50,021 bases of DNA from Actinomycetota bacterium (GTDB lineage Bacteria > Actinomycetota > Actinomycetes > S36-B12 > GCA-2699445), in contig JAGQTY010000017.1 in assembly GCA_020438795.1 (NCBI GenBank), forward strand, positions 16,355 to 66,375. Reading direction: 5' to 3'. The position numbers and the translations under genes are program-made. Positions 34,951-43,812 of this stretch are shown piece after piece. A model generated the notes under the pieces. The model did not search any database and was not told the DNA's origin. It saw only the letters and a list, made by a program, of their open reading frames with translations. The stretch's first letter is position 1; every line of letters starts with the position of its first letter.

Positions 34951-35050
34951 GTCGACAAACGTCCACACTCCCCCACTGGAGGAAACGGTTGTCGCCAGCG
35001 AGTGGCAATCCGGGCCACGGAATCCCTGAACTGTTGGTTTCGGACCGGAT
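34951..35050 (+). repeat. Interspersed structured repeat, copy E
   Basis: GTCGACAAACGTCCACACTC ... CACTGGAGGAAACGGTTGTC, then GCCAGCGAGTGGC and CCCTGAACTGTTGGTTTCGG. CGACAA/TTGTCG outer stem, CTCC/GGAG inner stem, GCCA-GCGAG-TGGC central hairpin. The core reads GTTGGTT here, one mismatch to GTTRRRY. Confidence 0.8.
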
Positions 35051-35160
35051 ATCGACAGTGTCCGGCCACCCTCGGCAGTTGGAGCCCAGGGGCGCTTGTC
35101 GGCATGGTTCGTCGCCTTGCCTGGATCATGGCTGGTATCGAACCTCCGTCAGGGTTCGTG

Positions 35161-36687
35161 ATGTGGTCTAGTGGTGAGGTGAGTAGACGGGTGATCTTGG
35201 CGGGGTTTGCCGTGGTGGTGCTCGCCGGGTGCGTTGTTGCGGTCGGGATCGTGGTCAGTGTGCTCAGCGTCAGCCGCGATGTGGAACGGATTCAGGAACA
35301 CCCGTTGGTGGTGTCGAACGCTGCCAATGAGGTACAACACTCTGTGGATTCCATGCAGCAGTATGTCGAGTTGGCCTGGCACGCGGAGACTCCCCAACAA
35401 GTGGAACAGCAAACCCAAGCGTGGGATGAACACTACCTGTACGCGGTGCCGAGGTTGCAGGTCATTGATCGACAGTTCCTTGGGGATCCAACGCAGATCG
35501 ATGCCGTGCAGGCTGACTTCGACAACTACGTCGAGCTGCAACGTCGGCTGCTTCGCGAAGCGTCCACTGGCACAGTCACGCGGGATCAGATCGCCGCGTC
35601 CAGCGACGTGGAGCAAGACCTGGAGTCCCAACTCGATGAGGTGATCGACTTCGCCTTCGACCGGGCTGATCGTTTCGCCGACGAGGTCACCGGGCACTTG
35701 ACTACGTTGACGGTCGTTGCTGCTGTGGCCAGTCTTGTCGGAATCGTGGCGACAGTGGGCCTTGCCTGGGCTTGGTCTCGTTCCTATGGCCGGCAAGTAC
35801 GAAAGCTGGAGAAGGACGCAGCCACGATCAGTGACAATGTGCTGATGCTGACCTTGGACGAGCGCGGCCGGGTCACCTCGATCTCGCAAGCCCTTGCCGT
35901 CCTGCTGCATGTTCAACCCTCAGCCATCACGGGTCGCCTGTTCCTGCCCGACAACACTGCAGAGGCAGATAGCCTCGTGGAAGAAGCCCTAGCCAAAGCG
36001 CTCGAGGGCCACACGTGGAATGGCAGGACGACGTGGACCCGGCACGAAGACCAAGAACCGCTTCGGCTACGCGCACGGCTGGTCGCCGCCTTCGACACTG
36101 GCGGCACAGTCACCTCCATGACCGCGGTATTCACCGACGAGACCTCCCAAGTGTTGTCGCTGACCGACCAGCTCACCCAGTTACCCAATCGCCGAGCATT
36201 CGACACAGCACTTGACCGGGAAGTACGGCGAGCCAACCGCAGCGGCCACTACCTCACCGTCGCGATCGCAGACCTTGACTGGTTCAAGAACATCAATGAC
36301 CAATGCGGCCACCCAGCCGGCGACCGGACCCTCCAACAAGTCGCCACCGAACTGCGTCAGCATTTCCGCCGAGAAGCCGACAGCACCTTCCGTATCGGAG
36401 GAGACGAGTTCGCGATCATCATGGCAGGCCCCGACCCCGAGAAAGCCCACACAATCCTCAACACGCTCATCCAACATGTCGCCGACCAACCCCCGGACCG
36501 AGCATGCTGCCCCGACCGCAACAACACCCTCTCAATCGGAGCCATCACCACCCACATCACCACCGGCCACAGCGCCGAGACCCTCTACCACGAAGCCGAC
36601 CAACAACTCCTCAAAGCCAAGAAGCACCGGAACTGCCTACGAACCACCGACGAGTCAACCATCATCATCCCCACCAACAACCAGTAA
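35161..36687 (+). CDS. Membrane diguanylate cyclase (sensor - PAS - GGDEF)
   Basis: 508 residues from ATG 35161 (AGGG upstream); the longer frame crosses repeat E. One transmembrane helix at about 11-35, an extracytoplasmic helical sensor of about 140 residues (ANEVQHSVDSMQQYVELAWH), a second membrane helix (about 178-203), a PAS-like domain (DNVLMLTLDERGRVTSISQA) and a C-terminal GGDEF domain with intact GGDEF (413-417), DQLTQLPNRRAF, and I-site READ (404-407). It should make c-di-GMP from two GTP with feedback control. No EAL domain. It is the only gene between repeat E and the short repeat piece at 36766, and is a possible source of signal for the degenerate GGDEF receptor at 5190. Confidence 0.93.
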   Translation: MWSSGEVSRRVILAGFAVVVLAGCVVAVGIVVSVLSVSRDVERIQEHPLVVSNAANEVQHSVDSMQQYVELAWHAETPQQVEQQTQAWDEHYLYAVPRLQVIDRQFLGDPTQIDAVQADFDNYVELQRRLLREASTGTVTRDQIAASSDVEQDLESQLDEVIDFAFDRADRFADEVTGHLTTLTVVAAVASLVGIVATVGLAWAWSRSYGRQVRKLEKDAATISDNVLMLTLDERGRVTSISQALAVLLHVQPSAITGRLFLPDNTAEADSLVEEALAKALEGHTWNGRTTWTRHEDQEPLRLRARLVAAFDTGGTVTSMTAVFTDETSQVLSLTDQLTQLPNRRAFDTALDREVRRANRSGHYLTVAIADLDWFKNINDQCGHPAGDRTLQQVATELRQHFRREADSTFRIGGDEFAIIMAGPDPEKAHTILNTLIQHVADQPPDRACCPDRNNTLSIGAITTHITTGHSAETLYHEADQQLLKAKKHRNCLRTTDESTIIIPTNNQ

Positions 36688-37220
36688 CCTCCCAAACCAA
36701 CACCCGTCACACCAGACACGCAATCCGGGCAAGCCAGGTCGAACAGTCACAGCCCCCGGTCAAGTGTCGTCAAACGTCCGTAGGCGAGCAGGTCGCAAAG
36801 GAGATCGGTCCTTCCATCAGTCCCTAAGCGGCGAACTGACGGAATACCCCGCCACCAATTCAGACCGCCAAGTACGGTACCCGTAACGTTAGCCGGCACC
36901 CCAGAACGCCCACCAGATTCAACATCACGGGCTACCGACCCGCATCGCCGGCCGAGGCCTTCTCCTCCCCACGCCAAACCCACTGACTCGACACCAAGGC
37001 TTCGTCGTCACCACCAGCAGGCTCCCCTCATGCGGTGGTTTCGGGGGTGTGGATGTGCCAGTTGTATCTAGTGGGGGGACGCCGAACACCAGAGCGCCGA
37101 TCCAGTGTTCAAACACTCGGACGCCGACAACTGCGCGGGCATTCCCCCAAGCGCCTTCTGGCCTACCGACTTCCCCGGCGCCCCGTAGTGCCTACGATTC
37201 CTCTCCCTACCGTGCTCTAC
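36688..37220. other. Intergenic region with short repeat piece, no gene seen
   Basis: 533 nt without a convincing gene. GTGTCGTCAAACGTCC (36765-36780) equals the first 16 nt of the repeat family, the rest being lost, so it may mark the end of the repeat-bearing region. Plus-strand frames here are low-complexity shadows. Confidence 0.4.
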
Positions 37221-37841
37221 CTACCGGTCCAAGGGTCCCTTGCCGGCCATGATCTTCTCGCGGTACTTCGCGATTCGGCTCAGACGCGTGTCGGCCTTCT
37301 TGGCGCCGCTCAGGTTTATGGCGTAGCCCCGGCGCCGACCGGGTGTCAGTCGGTCCCAGGCCTCGGAGAGTTCCGGGTCAGCGGCCAGCACCTCGATCAG
37401 CTCGTCGGGCAATTCCAGCTCACGCTCGTCGCGTGGCTCGATCAGACCAGCTTCGGCATAGCCGACTGCTTCGGCCAGGTATGCGCTGATCGTGGCTTCG
37501 AGTTCCACCACTTGATCGTTGTTCGTGAACCGGATCATGTCCGGGAACCGCGTGCCCTGCCCCTGCCGCTCCAGGATCCCGCTCTGATCTTTCATGAGAC
37601 CTGCGTTGAAGAAGCTCAGCCTGAAGTCGTCACGGAACGCGCCGATGATCACGATATTGCGCCCAGCGGCCATGTAGCAGGGATGACCCCACTTGACCAT
37701 CTCGGTCAGTCCCGAAGCCAGGCAGACCCGCCGCAACTGGGCCAGCCCCTCGGCCCAGCGTTTGGTCGAGCAGTCGGGGGTGTCGAACCGCTCACAGCGG
37801 CCGCAGCCCTTGGTGAAGTAGTCCTCGATATCGGTGATCAT
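37221..37841 (-). CDS. YdeI-like protein (DUF1801/OmdA family)
   Basis: 206 residues from ATG 37841. N-terminal DUF1801-type domain (IEDYFTKGCGRCERFDTPDC, MVKWGHPCYMAAGRNIVIIG, FRLSFFNAGLMKDQSG) and a C-terminal YdeI/OmdA segment (ELPDELIEVLAADPELSEAW, LTPGRRRGYAINLSGAKKAD). Related proteins are found widely in bacteria; a role in bacteriocin or antimicrobial-peptide tolerance is reported for YdeI but not general. Cytoplasmic. Marks the start of the ordinary gene content to the right. Confidence 0.88.
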   Translation of the reverse strand: MITDIEDYFTKGCGRCERFDTPDCSTKRWAEGLAQLRRVCLASGLTEMVKWGHPCYMAAGRNIVIIGAFRDDFRLSFFNAGLMKDQSGILERQGQGTRFPDMIRFTNNDQVVELEATISAYLAEAVGYAEAGLIEPRDERELELPDELIEVLAADPELSEAWDRLTPGRRRGYAINLSGAKKADTRLSRIAKYREKIMAGKGPLDR

Positions 37842-38068
37842 GTGTAGCCCCTCGTCCTTCACACAGTATCTCGCGACCGACCCAGCAGCGACCGACACCG
37901 TGCTCCTGCCATCCGTGCCCGGCACCGAGGTCCTGCCTCAGTGGCGACGGCGCACAGGTCACAGATGGACATGTCGGCCAAACCTCACCAACCCGAATCG
38001 CGGTGGGGCAACTGTGCCGGACTCTTCGGAAGAAAAGGGCAAGCCGGTCCTCTCGAACCGGCAAGATC

Positions 38069-40942
38069 ATGAACGTGACCCGTTTCCTGTACCGCGTCGC
38101 CCGCACCTGTGGCGACCATGCCTGGTGGGTCATTGCGGCGTGGGTGGTCACACTTCTGCTGCTAACCGCCGCCAACAATGCCATTCCCCCCGCCGGGCAG
38201 CAGGACTTCGAGCTCGAGGGCACCGACAGCGCAGCGGCACTCACCCTGATGCAGCGAGCCTTCCCCGGCACATCCTCTGGGTCGAACCCACTGGTGATCG
38301 GAGGCAGCGAGGAACTGGACACGGGTGCGGGGCTGCAGACCATCAAGAAGGTCGAGCACGACGTCAAGCAGATCACCGGCGTTGCCAAGGTGCAGGGTCC
38401 GCAGGACAACCCGGACCAGTATTCTCCTGACAAGCAGACCGCGATCATCCAGGTCACCGTTCAGGACCGGTATGCGGGCAAGCCCGACATGGCCCAAGAG
38501 ATCCTCGACACGGCGCGCCAGGCCGCGCCCTCGAATCTGGTGGCCCTCGGCGGCTTCCTCGGCCAGTCGATCAGCAACCCGGACACACATCTAAGCGAGG
38601 GGTTAGGGCTGCTCGCGGCCGTGATCGTACTCATTCTCACCTTCCGCAGGCTCTGGGCGGCCGCGATACCACTGATCAGCGCCATCATCACCGTCGGCAT
38701 CGGCAGCGCCATCGTCGCCCTGCTGGGCAGGGTCGTACTGATCCCGCCCGAGGCGCCGGTCCTCGGAACGATGCTGGGCCTCGGGGTGGGGATCGACTAT
38801 GCTCTGTTCCTCGTCATGCGCCAGCGCATGATGCTGGCCCGGGGCTTCGAGCCCTCGGATGCCGCAGGGCGCACCGCGGGCACTTCCGGTGCGGGTATCG
38901 TCTTCGCGGGCACCACACTGATCCTGGCCGTCTGCGGTCTGGCACTGACCGGCATCGACTTCCTGGCGTGGCTGGGCTACTCGGCGGCGATCATGGTTCT
39001 GGTTGCCGTGGTCGTCTCCGCCACCCTGGTGCCGGCGATTCTCGGCCTGCTGGGCAAACGCATTCTCCGCAAGGAGCATCGAGATCTGTTCCATGAGAAT
39101 GACGATCACCTCGACCGGGGAATGTGGGCACGGATCGCAGATTCGGTGACGGGCAAACCCTGGCGCTACACGATCATCGCGGTGGTGATCCTGCTGGTGC
39201 TGGCCGCTCCTATGCTCACCATGTCTTTCGGAATGACCGACAACAGCGACCTACCGCCGACCACAACCGCCTACCAGGCGAACGAAATGATGGTGGAGGG
39301 CTTCGGCCCTGGCAGTACCGGACCGCTGCTCATCGTCTCGCAGATGAACAAACCGGCGACAGCACCCAAGAATGCCGACGCGCCTTCCGGAGTGGACCCG
39401 CGGACGCTCGATCCCCGACTGGTGGATCTGCAGAAGGACCTTGAGGATACGGCGGGTATCAAGTCCGTCAGTGACGTCTTCGTCGATCCGAGCGGCGGCG
39501 TGGCGGTGATGACCGCAACCCCGACGACGGGTCCCGCCGATCCGGCAACGGAGACACTCATCAACGACCTGCGCGACAATGTGCTGCCCGAAGCGACCGC
39601 CGGCAAGGACATGGAGTCCCATGTCGGGGGTTCCACTGCACTCATGATGGATCTGACCACCGTGATCGGGCAGCGACTACCGTACTTCATCATCGGTGTC
39701 GCTACGCTCGCCGCGCTACTGCTGATGCTCGCCTACCGATCGATCTGGATTCCGGTCAAGGCCGCGGCGATGAACATCGTCTCGATCTGTGCGGCCTATG
39801 GGGTCGTGGTCGCTGTCTTCGAATGGGGCTGGGGCGCATCGCTGATCGGTCTTGACGAGCTTGTGCCGATACAGACCTTCATCCCGATGTTCATGTTCGC
39901 CATTCTGTTCGGCCTCTCGATGGACTACGAGGTCTTCTTGCTGACGGGCTTCCGGGAGCATTGGGAGCGCACGGGCAACATGGTCACCGCAGTCCGGCGC
40001 GGCCTCACCGACACCGGCCAGGTGGTTACCTCAGCAGCGACCATCATGGTCGTGGTCTTCCTGTCATTCATCCTGGTCCCCGACGCCACCGTGAAGATGT
40101 TCGGCGTGGGTCTGGCCACGGCGGTATTCGTGGACGCGACGATCGTGCGGTGCATGCTCGTGCCCGCCCTCATGGTGCTGGCTGCCAAGTGGACCTGGTG
40201 GCTGCCGAAGTGGCTGGACCGGGCTCTGCCACACCTGAACGTCGAGGGTGATCCGACGGCGCTGGGCGATATCGAGAAGAAGCCCGAGCCATACAAGCCG
40301 CACGACGTTGCCGAGGCCACCCGGCCGATCGTGCCCATGTTCGGGGTGGTGATCGCGGTTGCGCTCGCCTGGTTCATCGGCGTTCGCATGGTCCCCGACT
40401 CTCCCTCGGCCCCATACGCCAGCCTGAGCATTGCGGTGGCGGCCCTTGCCGGCGGCATCATCACCTGGCTGCCTCGCGGCACGCCCGGAGCGGGTAGCCG
40501 TCCCGGCGTCCGGATCCTCATGCTGCTGATTGGCGTGCTCTCGGTCAGCATTCTGTTCTTCCTGCTGAAGGTACTCATCCCGTTCACCGACCAGAACCAG
40601 GGCCAGATCGCCGCCTGGAGCCTGCTGATCATCGCGCTCATCGTCGCCATTACGCCCCTGCGCAAGGTGTCGCTGCCGTTCCTGCTCGGCGGGATCCTCA
40701 TCACGCTGTCACTGGCCGTCGGTTCCAGCGGCATCACGACCGATTACGGCGACATGCTGCAGAATGCCCTGGTTCCGACCTTCCTCGCGGGGTTCCTGGC
40801 GCTGCTGATCGGTCGCCTGACGGGGCACGCCGACGACGCGCGCGATTCCGCCGATGGCCCCGGGTCAGCGGAGCCATCACCATCGGGCTCCACTGCGGCT
40901 GACGCTGCTCCCGTCAAGGACCAGGTCGGGAGCAGCACATGA
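38069..40942 (+). CDS. MMPL-family RND transporter
   Basis: 957 residues from ATG 38069 (MNVTRFLYRVARTCGDHAWW). Two halves each with a membrane helix, an extracytoplasmic domain and a helix bundle. The family motifs LGLGVGIDYALFLVMRQR and FGLSMDYEVFLLTGFREHW give the proton-relay (G-I-D-Y / S-M-D-Y) pairs. An extra C-terminal set of about six hydrophobic segments (about 755-930) goes beyond the usual MMPL length. MMPL proteins export lipids, siderophores or other hydrophobic compounds in actinobacteria. The stop overlaps the next start (ATGA), so the partner at 40939 is co-translated. Substrate unknown. Confidence 0.93.
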   Translation: MNVTRFLYRVARTCGDHAWWVIAAWVVTLLLLTAANNAIPPAGQQDFELEGTDSAAALTLMQRAFPGTSSGSNPLVIGGSEELDTGAGLQTIKKVEHDVKQITGVAKVQGPQDNPDQYSPDKQTAIIQVTVQDRYAGKPDMAQEILDTARQAAPSNLVALGGFLGQSISNPDTHLSEGLGLLAAVIVLILTFRRLWAAAIPLISAIITVGIGSAIVALLGRVVLIPPEAPVLGTMLGLGVGIDYALFLVMRQRMMLARGFEPSDAAGRTAGTSGAGIVFAGTTLILAVCGLALTGIDFLAWLGYSAAIMVLVAVVVSATLVPAILGLLGKRILRKEHRDLFHENDDHLDRGMWARIADSVTGKPWRYTIIAVVILLVLAAPMLTMSFGMTDNSDLPPTTTAYQANEMMVEGFGPGSTGPLLIVSQMNKPATAPKNADAPSGVDPRTLDPRLVDLQKDLEDTAGIKSVSDVFVDPSGGVAVMTATPTTGPADPATETLINDLRDNVLPEATAGKDMESHVGGSTALMMDLTTVIGQRLPYFIIGVATLAALLLMLAYRSIWIPVKAAAMNIVSICAAYGVVVAVFEWGWGASLIGLDELVPIQTFIPMFMFAILFGLSMDYEVFLLTGFREHWERTGNMVTAVRRGLTDTGQVVTSAATIMVVVFLSFILVPDATVKMFGVGLATAVFVDATIVRCMLVPALMVLAAKWTWWLPKWLDRALPHLNVEGDPTALGDIEKKPEPYKPHDVAEATRPIVPMFGVVIAVALAWFIGVRMVPDSPSAPYASLSIAVAALAGGIITWLPRGTPGAGSRPGVRILMLLIGVLSVSILFFLLKVLIPFTDQNQGQIAAWSLLIIALIVAITPLRKVSLPFLLGGILITLSLAVGSSGITTDYGDMLQNALVPTFLAGFLALLIGRLTGHADDARDSADGPGSAEPSPSGSTAADAAPVKDQVGSST

Positions 40943-43284
40943 GGAAGGGGGTGAAGAGCCTGGCTGCTACCGGCGCGGCCCTGGCCGTTCTGGCGCTGTC
41001 CGCCGCACCGGCCGCCGCCGAACATTCCGAGTGGTCGGCCCTGGATGTAATTGCTCCACCGCAGACCGATCAGAGCACGGACGACTACTTCACGACCCAG
41101 CAGATCGCCGTGGCAGATCTGGACCCGACGGGCCTGCCGATCGACACCAGGCTGGTCACTCGCGTGGCCAGCAGAGGCGGCCCGCAGCGGACCGAGCTGA
41201 TCCCCAGCAGCACGACGAACGTCCAGTTCCTCAACCAGCGCGGCCAGCCGGACATCGGGACGAACGGCATCAATGTCGAGGTGGGGGGTCAGGAGCCGTC
41301 GGTGTATCTGTGGCGGGCCTTGTTCGACCAGCCGATGCCCATCGCACTGCACGTGGAGTACAAGCTCAACGGCGAAGTGGTCGACCCCACCGCCGTGCTG
41401 GGTCAGTCAGGCGAACTCGATGTGAAGTACCTGATCACCAACGCGGATGTGAAGCAGAAGACCCTCACCTACACGAACTCCGCCGGTGAGCAGAAGAGCG
41501 AGAAGCAACCGGTCTTCCCGCCGTTCGTGGGGACACTGGTGTCAACGCTGCCCGAGGACTTCGAGTTGATCGACACCGGGACCGCAGTCGCAAGCACCGA
41601 TGATGAGGGCCAGACACTGCTGACCTGGAACATCCTTGTGTATCCGCCGCTGGGAACCAACCAGCAGGAGCTGCACTTCAAGGCCAGCGTCTCAGCCGGT
41701 GAGATTCCCGGACTGCTGTTCACCATGCTCCCCGTCCCGGTCACCTCCGACCCGGCTCCCGACTTCTCCGACCAACTGCTCAGCAACACGGTGAAGGGCA
41801 ATGAGTCGCTCACCGAGGGACTGGATCAGATCAATGAGCAGACGCTCACACTGGCCAACGCGACTGCAGAGCTGAGCGCCGGGCTGCTGACGCTGGCGGA
41901 CAAGACGAACGAAGCCAGCGTCGCCTACTCGACGCAACTGCTGCCCGGGGCCGAACAGCTCGCTGCGGGCAGCCAGGGCATCGCGGCGGGCCAGGCCGAG
42001 CTGACGCGGTTCCTGGCGCTGTCGGTGACCGGGGCCGAACAGGTGGAGACCGGCGCCAAGGCCCTGTCGGACGGCCTTGACGGGCTCGTCGCCGGACTGG
42101 AGGTACTGGGGACCAGCACACCGAAGATCCAGCAGGGCACCGCAAAGATTCTCGCTGCCACCGAACTGCTGGCCCAAGGTGTCGGGGATCCGGACGACGG
42201 CCCGATCGTCTCTCCGTCACCTACTCCCTCGCCGGGCCAGTACAACCTGGTGCAGGCGACCAAGACTGCAGTCGTGGGCATGAACCTGCTGAGCGTCGCC
42301 CTGAACGATCTCGTCACAGGCCTCGAGCCACTGCCCGGGCAACTGCAGGCGGCAGCCGCCGACGCACGCAGCGCAGCCTCGGACGCCCAGGACGCTCACG
42401 ACCTGCTCGATCCGGTACTTGCCTCGCTGTGCAACCCGCCGGTCGCACCGGTGACTCAGCAGCAGTGCGACTCAATGGCCGACAGCGCCGACGCCGCAGC
42501 ACTGTCCGCGCAGGAGGCCGGTACTGTCGCCACCGATGTCGACGCCACCGGGTCGGACCTGGCCGCGCAGGTGAGTCGAGCCCGGATCGCGGCCGCCGGC
42601 GCCGACGACCTGCGCCAGCTGCTGATCCTGATCCAGGAAGGGGTCGTCGAGGTGGCTGCGGCGCTGTCCGGGACGAGCCAGCAGCCGGGTCTCGTCGAGG
42701 CGCTGGACGATCTGAACACCGCAATGCTCGGACTGGTGCAACTGGCGGAGCAGCTCGAGGCGGGTGGCAAGAAGCTGCAACCCGGAGCCGCCGCACTGGC
42801 CAGTGGCACGGCCAAGCTCACAGACGGACTCAGCCAGACCGAGTCCGGCTCCGCGCAACTGGCGACAGGCTCTGCCGAGCTGGCCTCGGGAGCGGCCCTG
42901 AACGTGGTGGGCAGCGAGGCCTTCGCACAAGGCATCGCGCTGCTCGCGGCGGGGATGGACGAGTCGGCCTCAGGTGCCGAACAACTGGCCTACGGGGCTG
43001 ACCAGCTGCAGTCCGAGGGTACCCAGCAGATCCTCGACCAGGTGATCGCCGGTTCCGACGAGCCGGCCCTGGCCAGCGAATGGATCCGGGCCACGGACAA
43101 GCGGGCCAAGAAGGCACTCCCCTACGGCCTTGCCGATGGCGCAACCGGATCAGCGGCATATGTCATGACGCTGCAGAGCCAGTCCGCGAGCGACACGAGC
43201 GTGTGGACTATCCTCGCCCTCGTGCTGGTCCTGCTCGCCGCCGTGGCCGGAGCCATCGTGAGACAACTGCGCAGGAACCGCTGA
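40939..43284 (+). CDS. YhgE/Pip-like secreted coiled-coil protein, MMPL partner
   Basis: 781 residues. Signal peptide (ATGAALAVLALSAAPAAAEH), a beta-rich N-terminal region (to about 290), then long helical repeats of the xxxLxxG type (SEGLDQ-like units: ATAELSAGLLTLADKTN, GAEQLAAGSQGIAAGQAEL, TAKLTDGLSQTESGSAQLAT), an insert around PIVSPSPTPSPGQ, and a C-terminal membrane helix (WTILALVLVLLAAVAGAIVR). These repeats are found in YhgE/Pip proteins next to MMPL or ABC exporters. ATGA overlap with the transporter gene. It may form the extracytoplasmic extension of the export machine (inference). Confidence 0.85.
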   Translation: MRKGVKSLAATGAALAVLALSAAPAAAEHSEWSALDVIAPPQTDQSTDDYFTTQQIAVADLDPTGLPIDTRLVTRVASRGGPQRTELIPSSTTNVQFLNQRGQPDIGTNGINVEVGGQEPSVYLWRALFDQPMPIALHVEYKLNGEVVDPTAVLGQSGELDVKYLITNADVKQKTLTYTNSAGEQKSEKQPVFPPFVGTLVSTLPEDFELIDTGTAVASTDDEGQTLLTWNILVYPPLGTNQQELHFKASVSAGEIPGLLFTMLPVPVTSDPAPDFSDQLLSNTVKGNESLTEGLDQINEQTLTLANATAELSAGLLTLADKTNEASVAYSTQLLPGAEQLAAGSQGIAAGQAELTRFLALSVTGAEQVETGAKALSDGLDGLVAGLEVLGTSTPKIQQGTAKILAATELLAQGVGDPDDGPIVSPSPTPSPGQYNLVQATKTAVVGMNLLSVALNDLVTGLEPLPGQLQAAAADARSAASDAQDAHDLLDPVLASLCNPPVAPVTQQQCDSMADSADAAALSAQEAGTVATDVDATGSDLAAQVSRARIAAAGADDLRQLLILIQEGVVEVAAALSGTSQQPGLVEALDDLNTAMLGLVQLAEQLEAGGKKLQPGAAALASGTAKLTDGLSQTESGSAQLATGSAELASGAALNVVGSEAFAQGIALLAAGMDESASGAEQLAYGADQLQSEGTQQILDQVIAGSDEPALASEWIRATDKRAKKALPYGLADGATGSAAYVMTLQSQSASDTSVWTILALVLVLLAAVAGAIVRQLRRNR

Positions 43285-43344
43285 CCATCCTTGCGGGCAC
43301 CCAGCTTGATCCGCCTGATGTACGAGCTGGGGCTGATCCAGGGT

Positions 43345-43812
43345 TCAGGCGCCGGCTGCACTGAGATCGAAATGCCGCCTGATCGTACGGCCTGGATCGG
43401 CCTCAACAAGCCAGCCAGTGGTCTCCCATGAGTCGCCGGCCTCCGTGAACATGACTTTGACAGTCGCCGGACCAGGGGTCTCGCCAGCTGGGCGGACCGT
43501 CTCGACTTCCAGCTCGAAGGCCCCACGCTTGTTGGTCGTCGCGCATTGCATCTCCGCAAGTGTTGCGGCACAGACCGGCCGTTTCACTGCAGTGCTGGCA
43601 CCGTGCACGAGCACGGGCTCGGTTCTCGTCATCTCGATCATCTCGATCATCTCGATCTTGGGAACGTCCCCCTGGTTGCTGGGAGCGATCCAGTACTGCC
43701 AGGCTCCTTCAGAGGGTTTGCCATCTCTTTCGGGGTAGCCGAAGGGCCGACTTTGGTCGTAGTCAGACGCTGGCCCGACCCGACTCGTCAGTCCGATCAC
43801 ACATCCGCTCAC
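43345..43812 (-). CDS. Extracytoplasmic carboxypeptidase-regulatory-like domain, probably 3' part of a broken gene
   Basis: 155 residues overlapping the end of the upstream frame by 50 nt in another phase. RPVCAATLAEMQCATTNKRG, then AFELEVE resembles GLPICDIDLRKTRTSVDCLT, then TTKRDGSFAV in the upstream piece: a second copy of the same beta-sandwich unit. No signal peptide at its own start. A triple repeat of 9 bp encodes IEMIEMIEM (around 43630-43660). I think one frameshift near 43780-43810 split a single secreted protein; an independent small gene is less likely. Confidence 0.45.
   Translation of the reverse strand: MSGCVIGLTSRVGPASDYDQSRPFGYPERDGKPSEGAWQYWIAPSNQGDVPKIEMIEMIEMTRTEPVLVHGASTAVKRPVCAATLAEMQCATTNKRGAFELEVETVRPAGETPGPATVKVMFTEAGDSWETTGWLVEADPGRTIRRHFDLSAAGA

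Noticed and set aside
14660..36780. Classical class 1-type integron with integrase
   Set aside because: No intI, attI or resistance cassettes in the window, and only some copies show both attC core boxes. I keep only the broader cassette-array hypothesis.
11592..37220. Prophage or integrative conjugative element
   Set aside because: No capsid, terminase, portal, relaxase, type IV secretion or integrase genes are seen.
37035..37847. 270-residue plus-strand frame over the YdeI-like gene
   Set aside because: Antisense to a recognisable DUF1801/YdeI protein with a good start on the minus strand.
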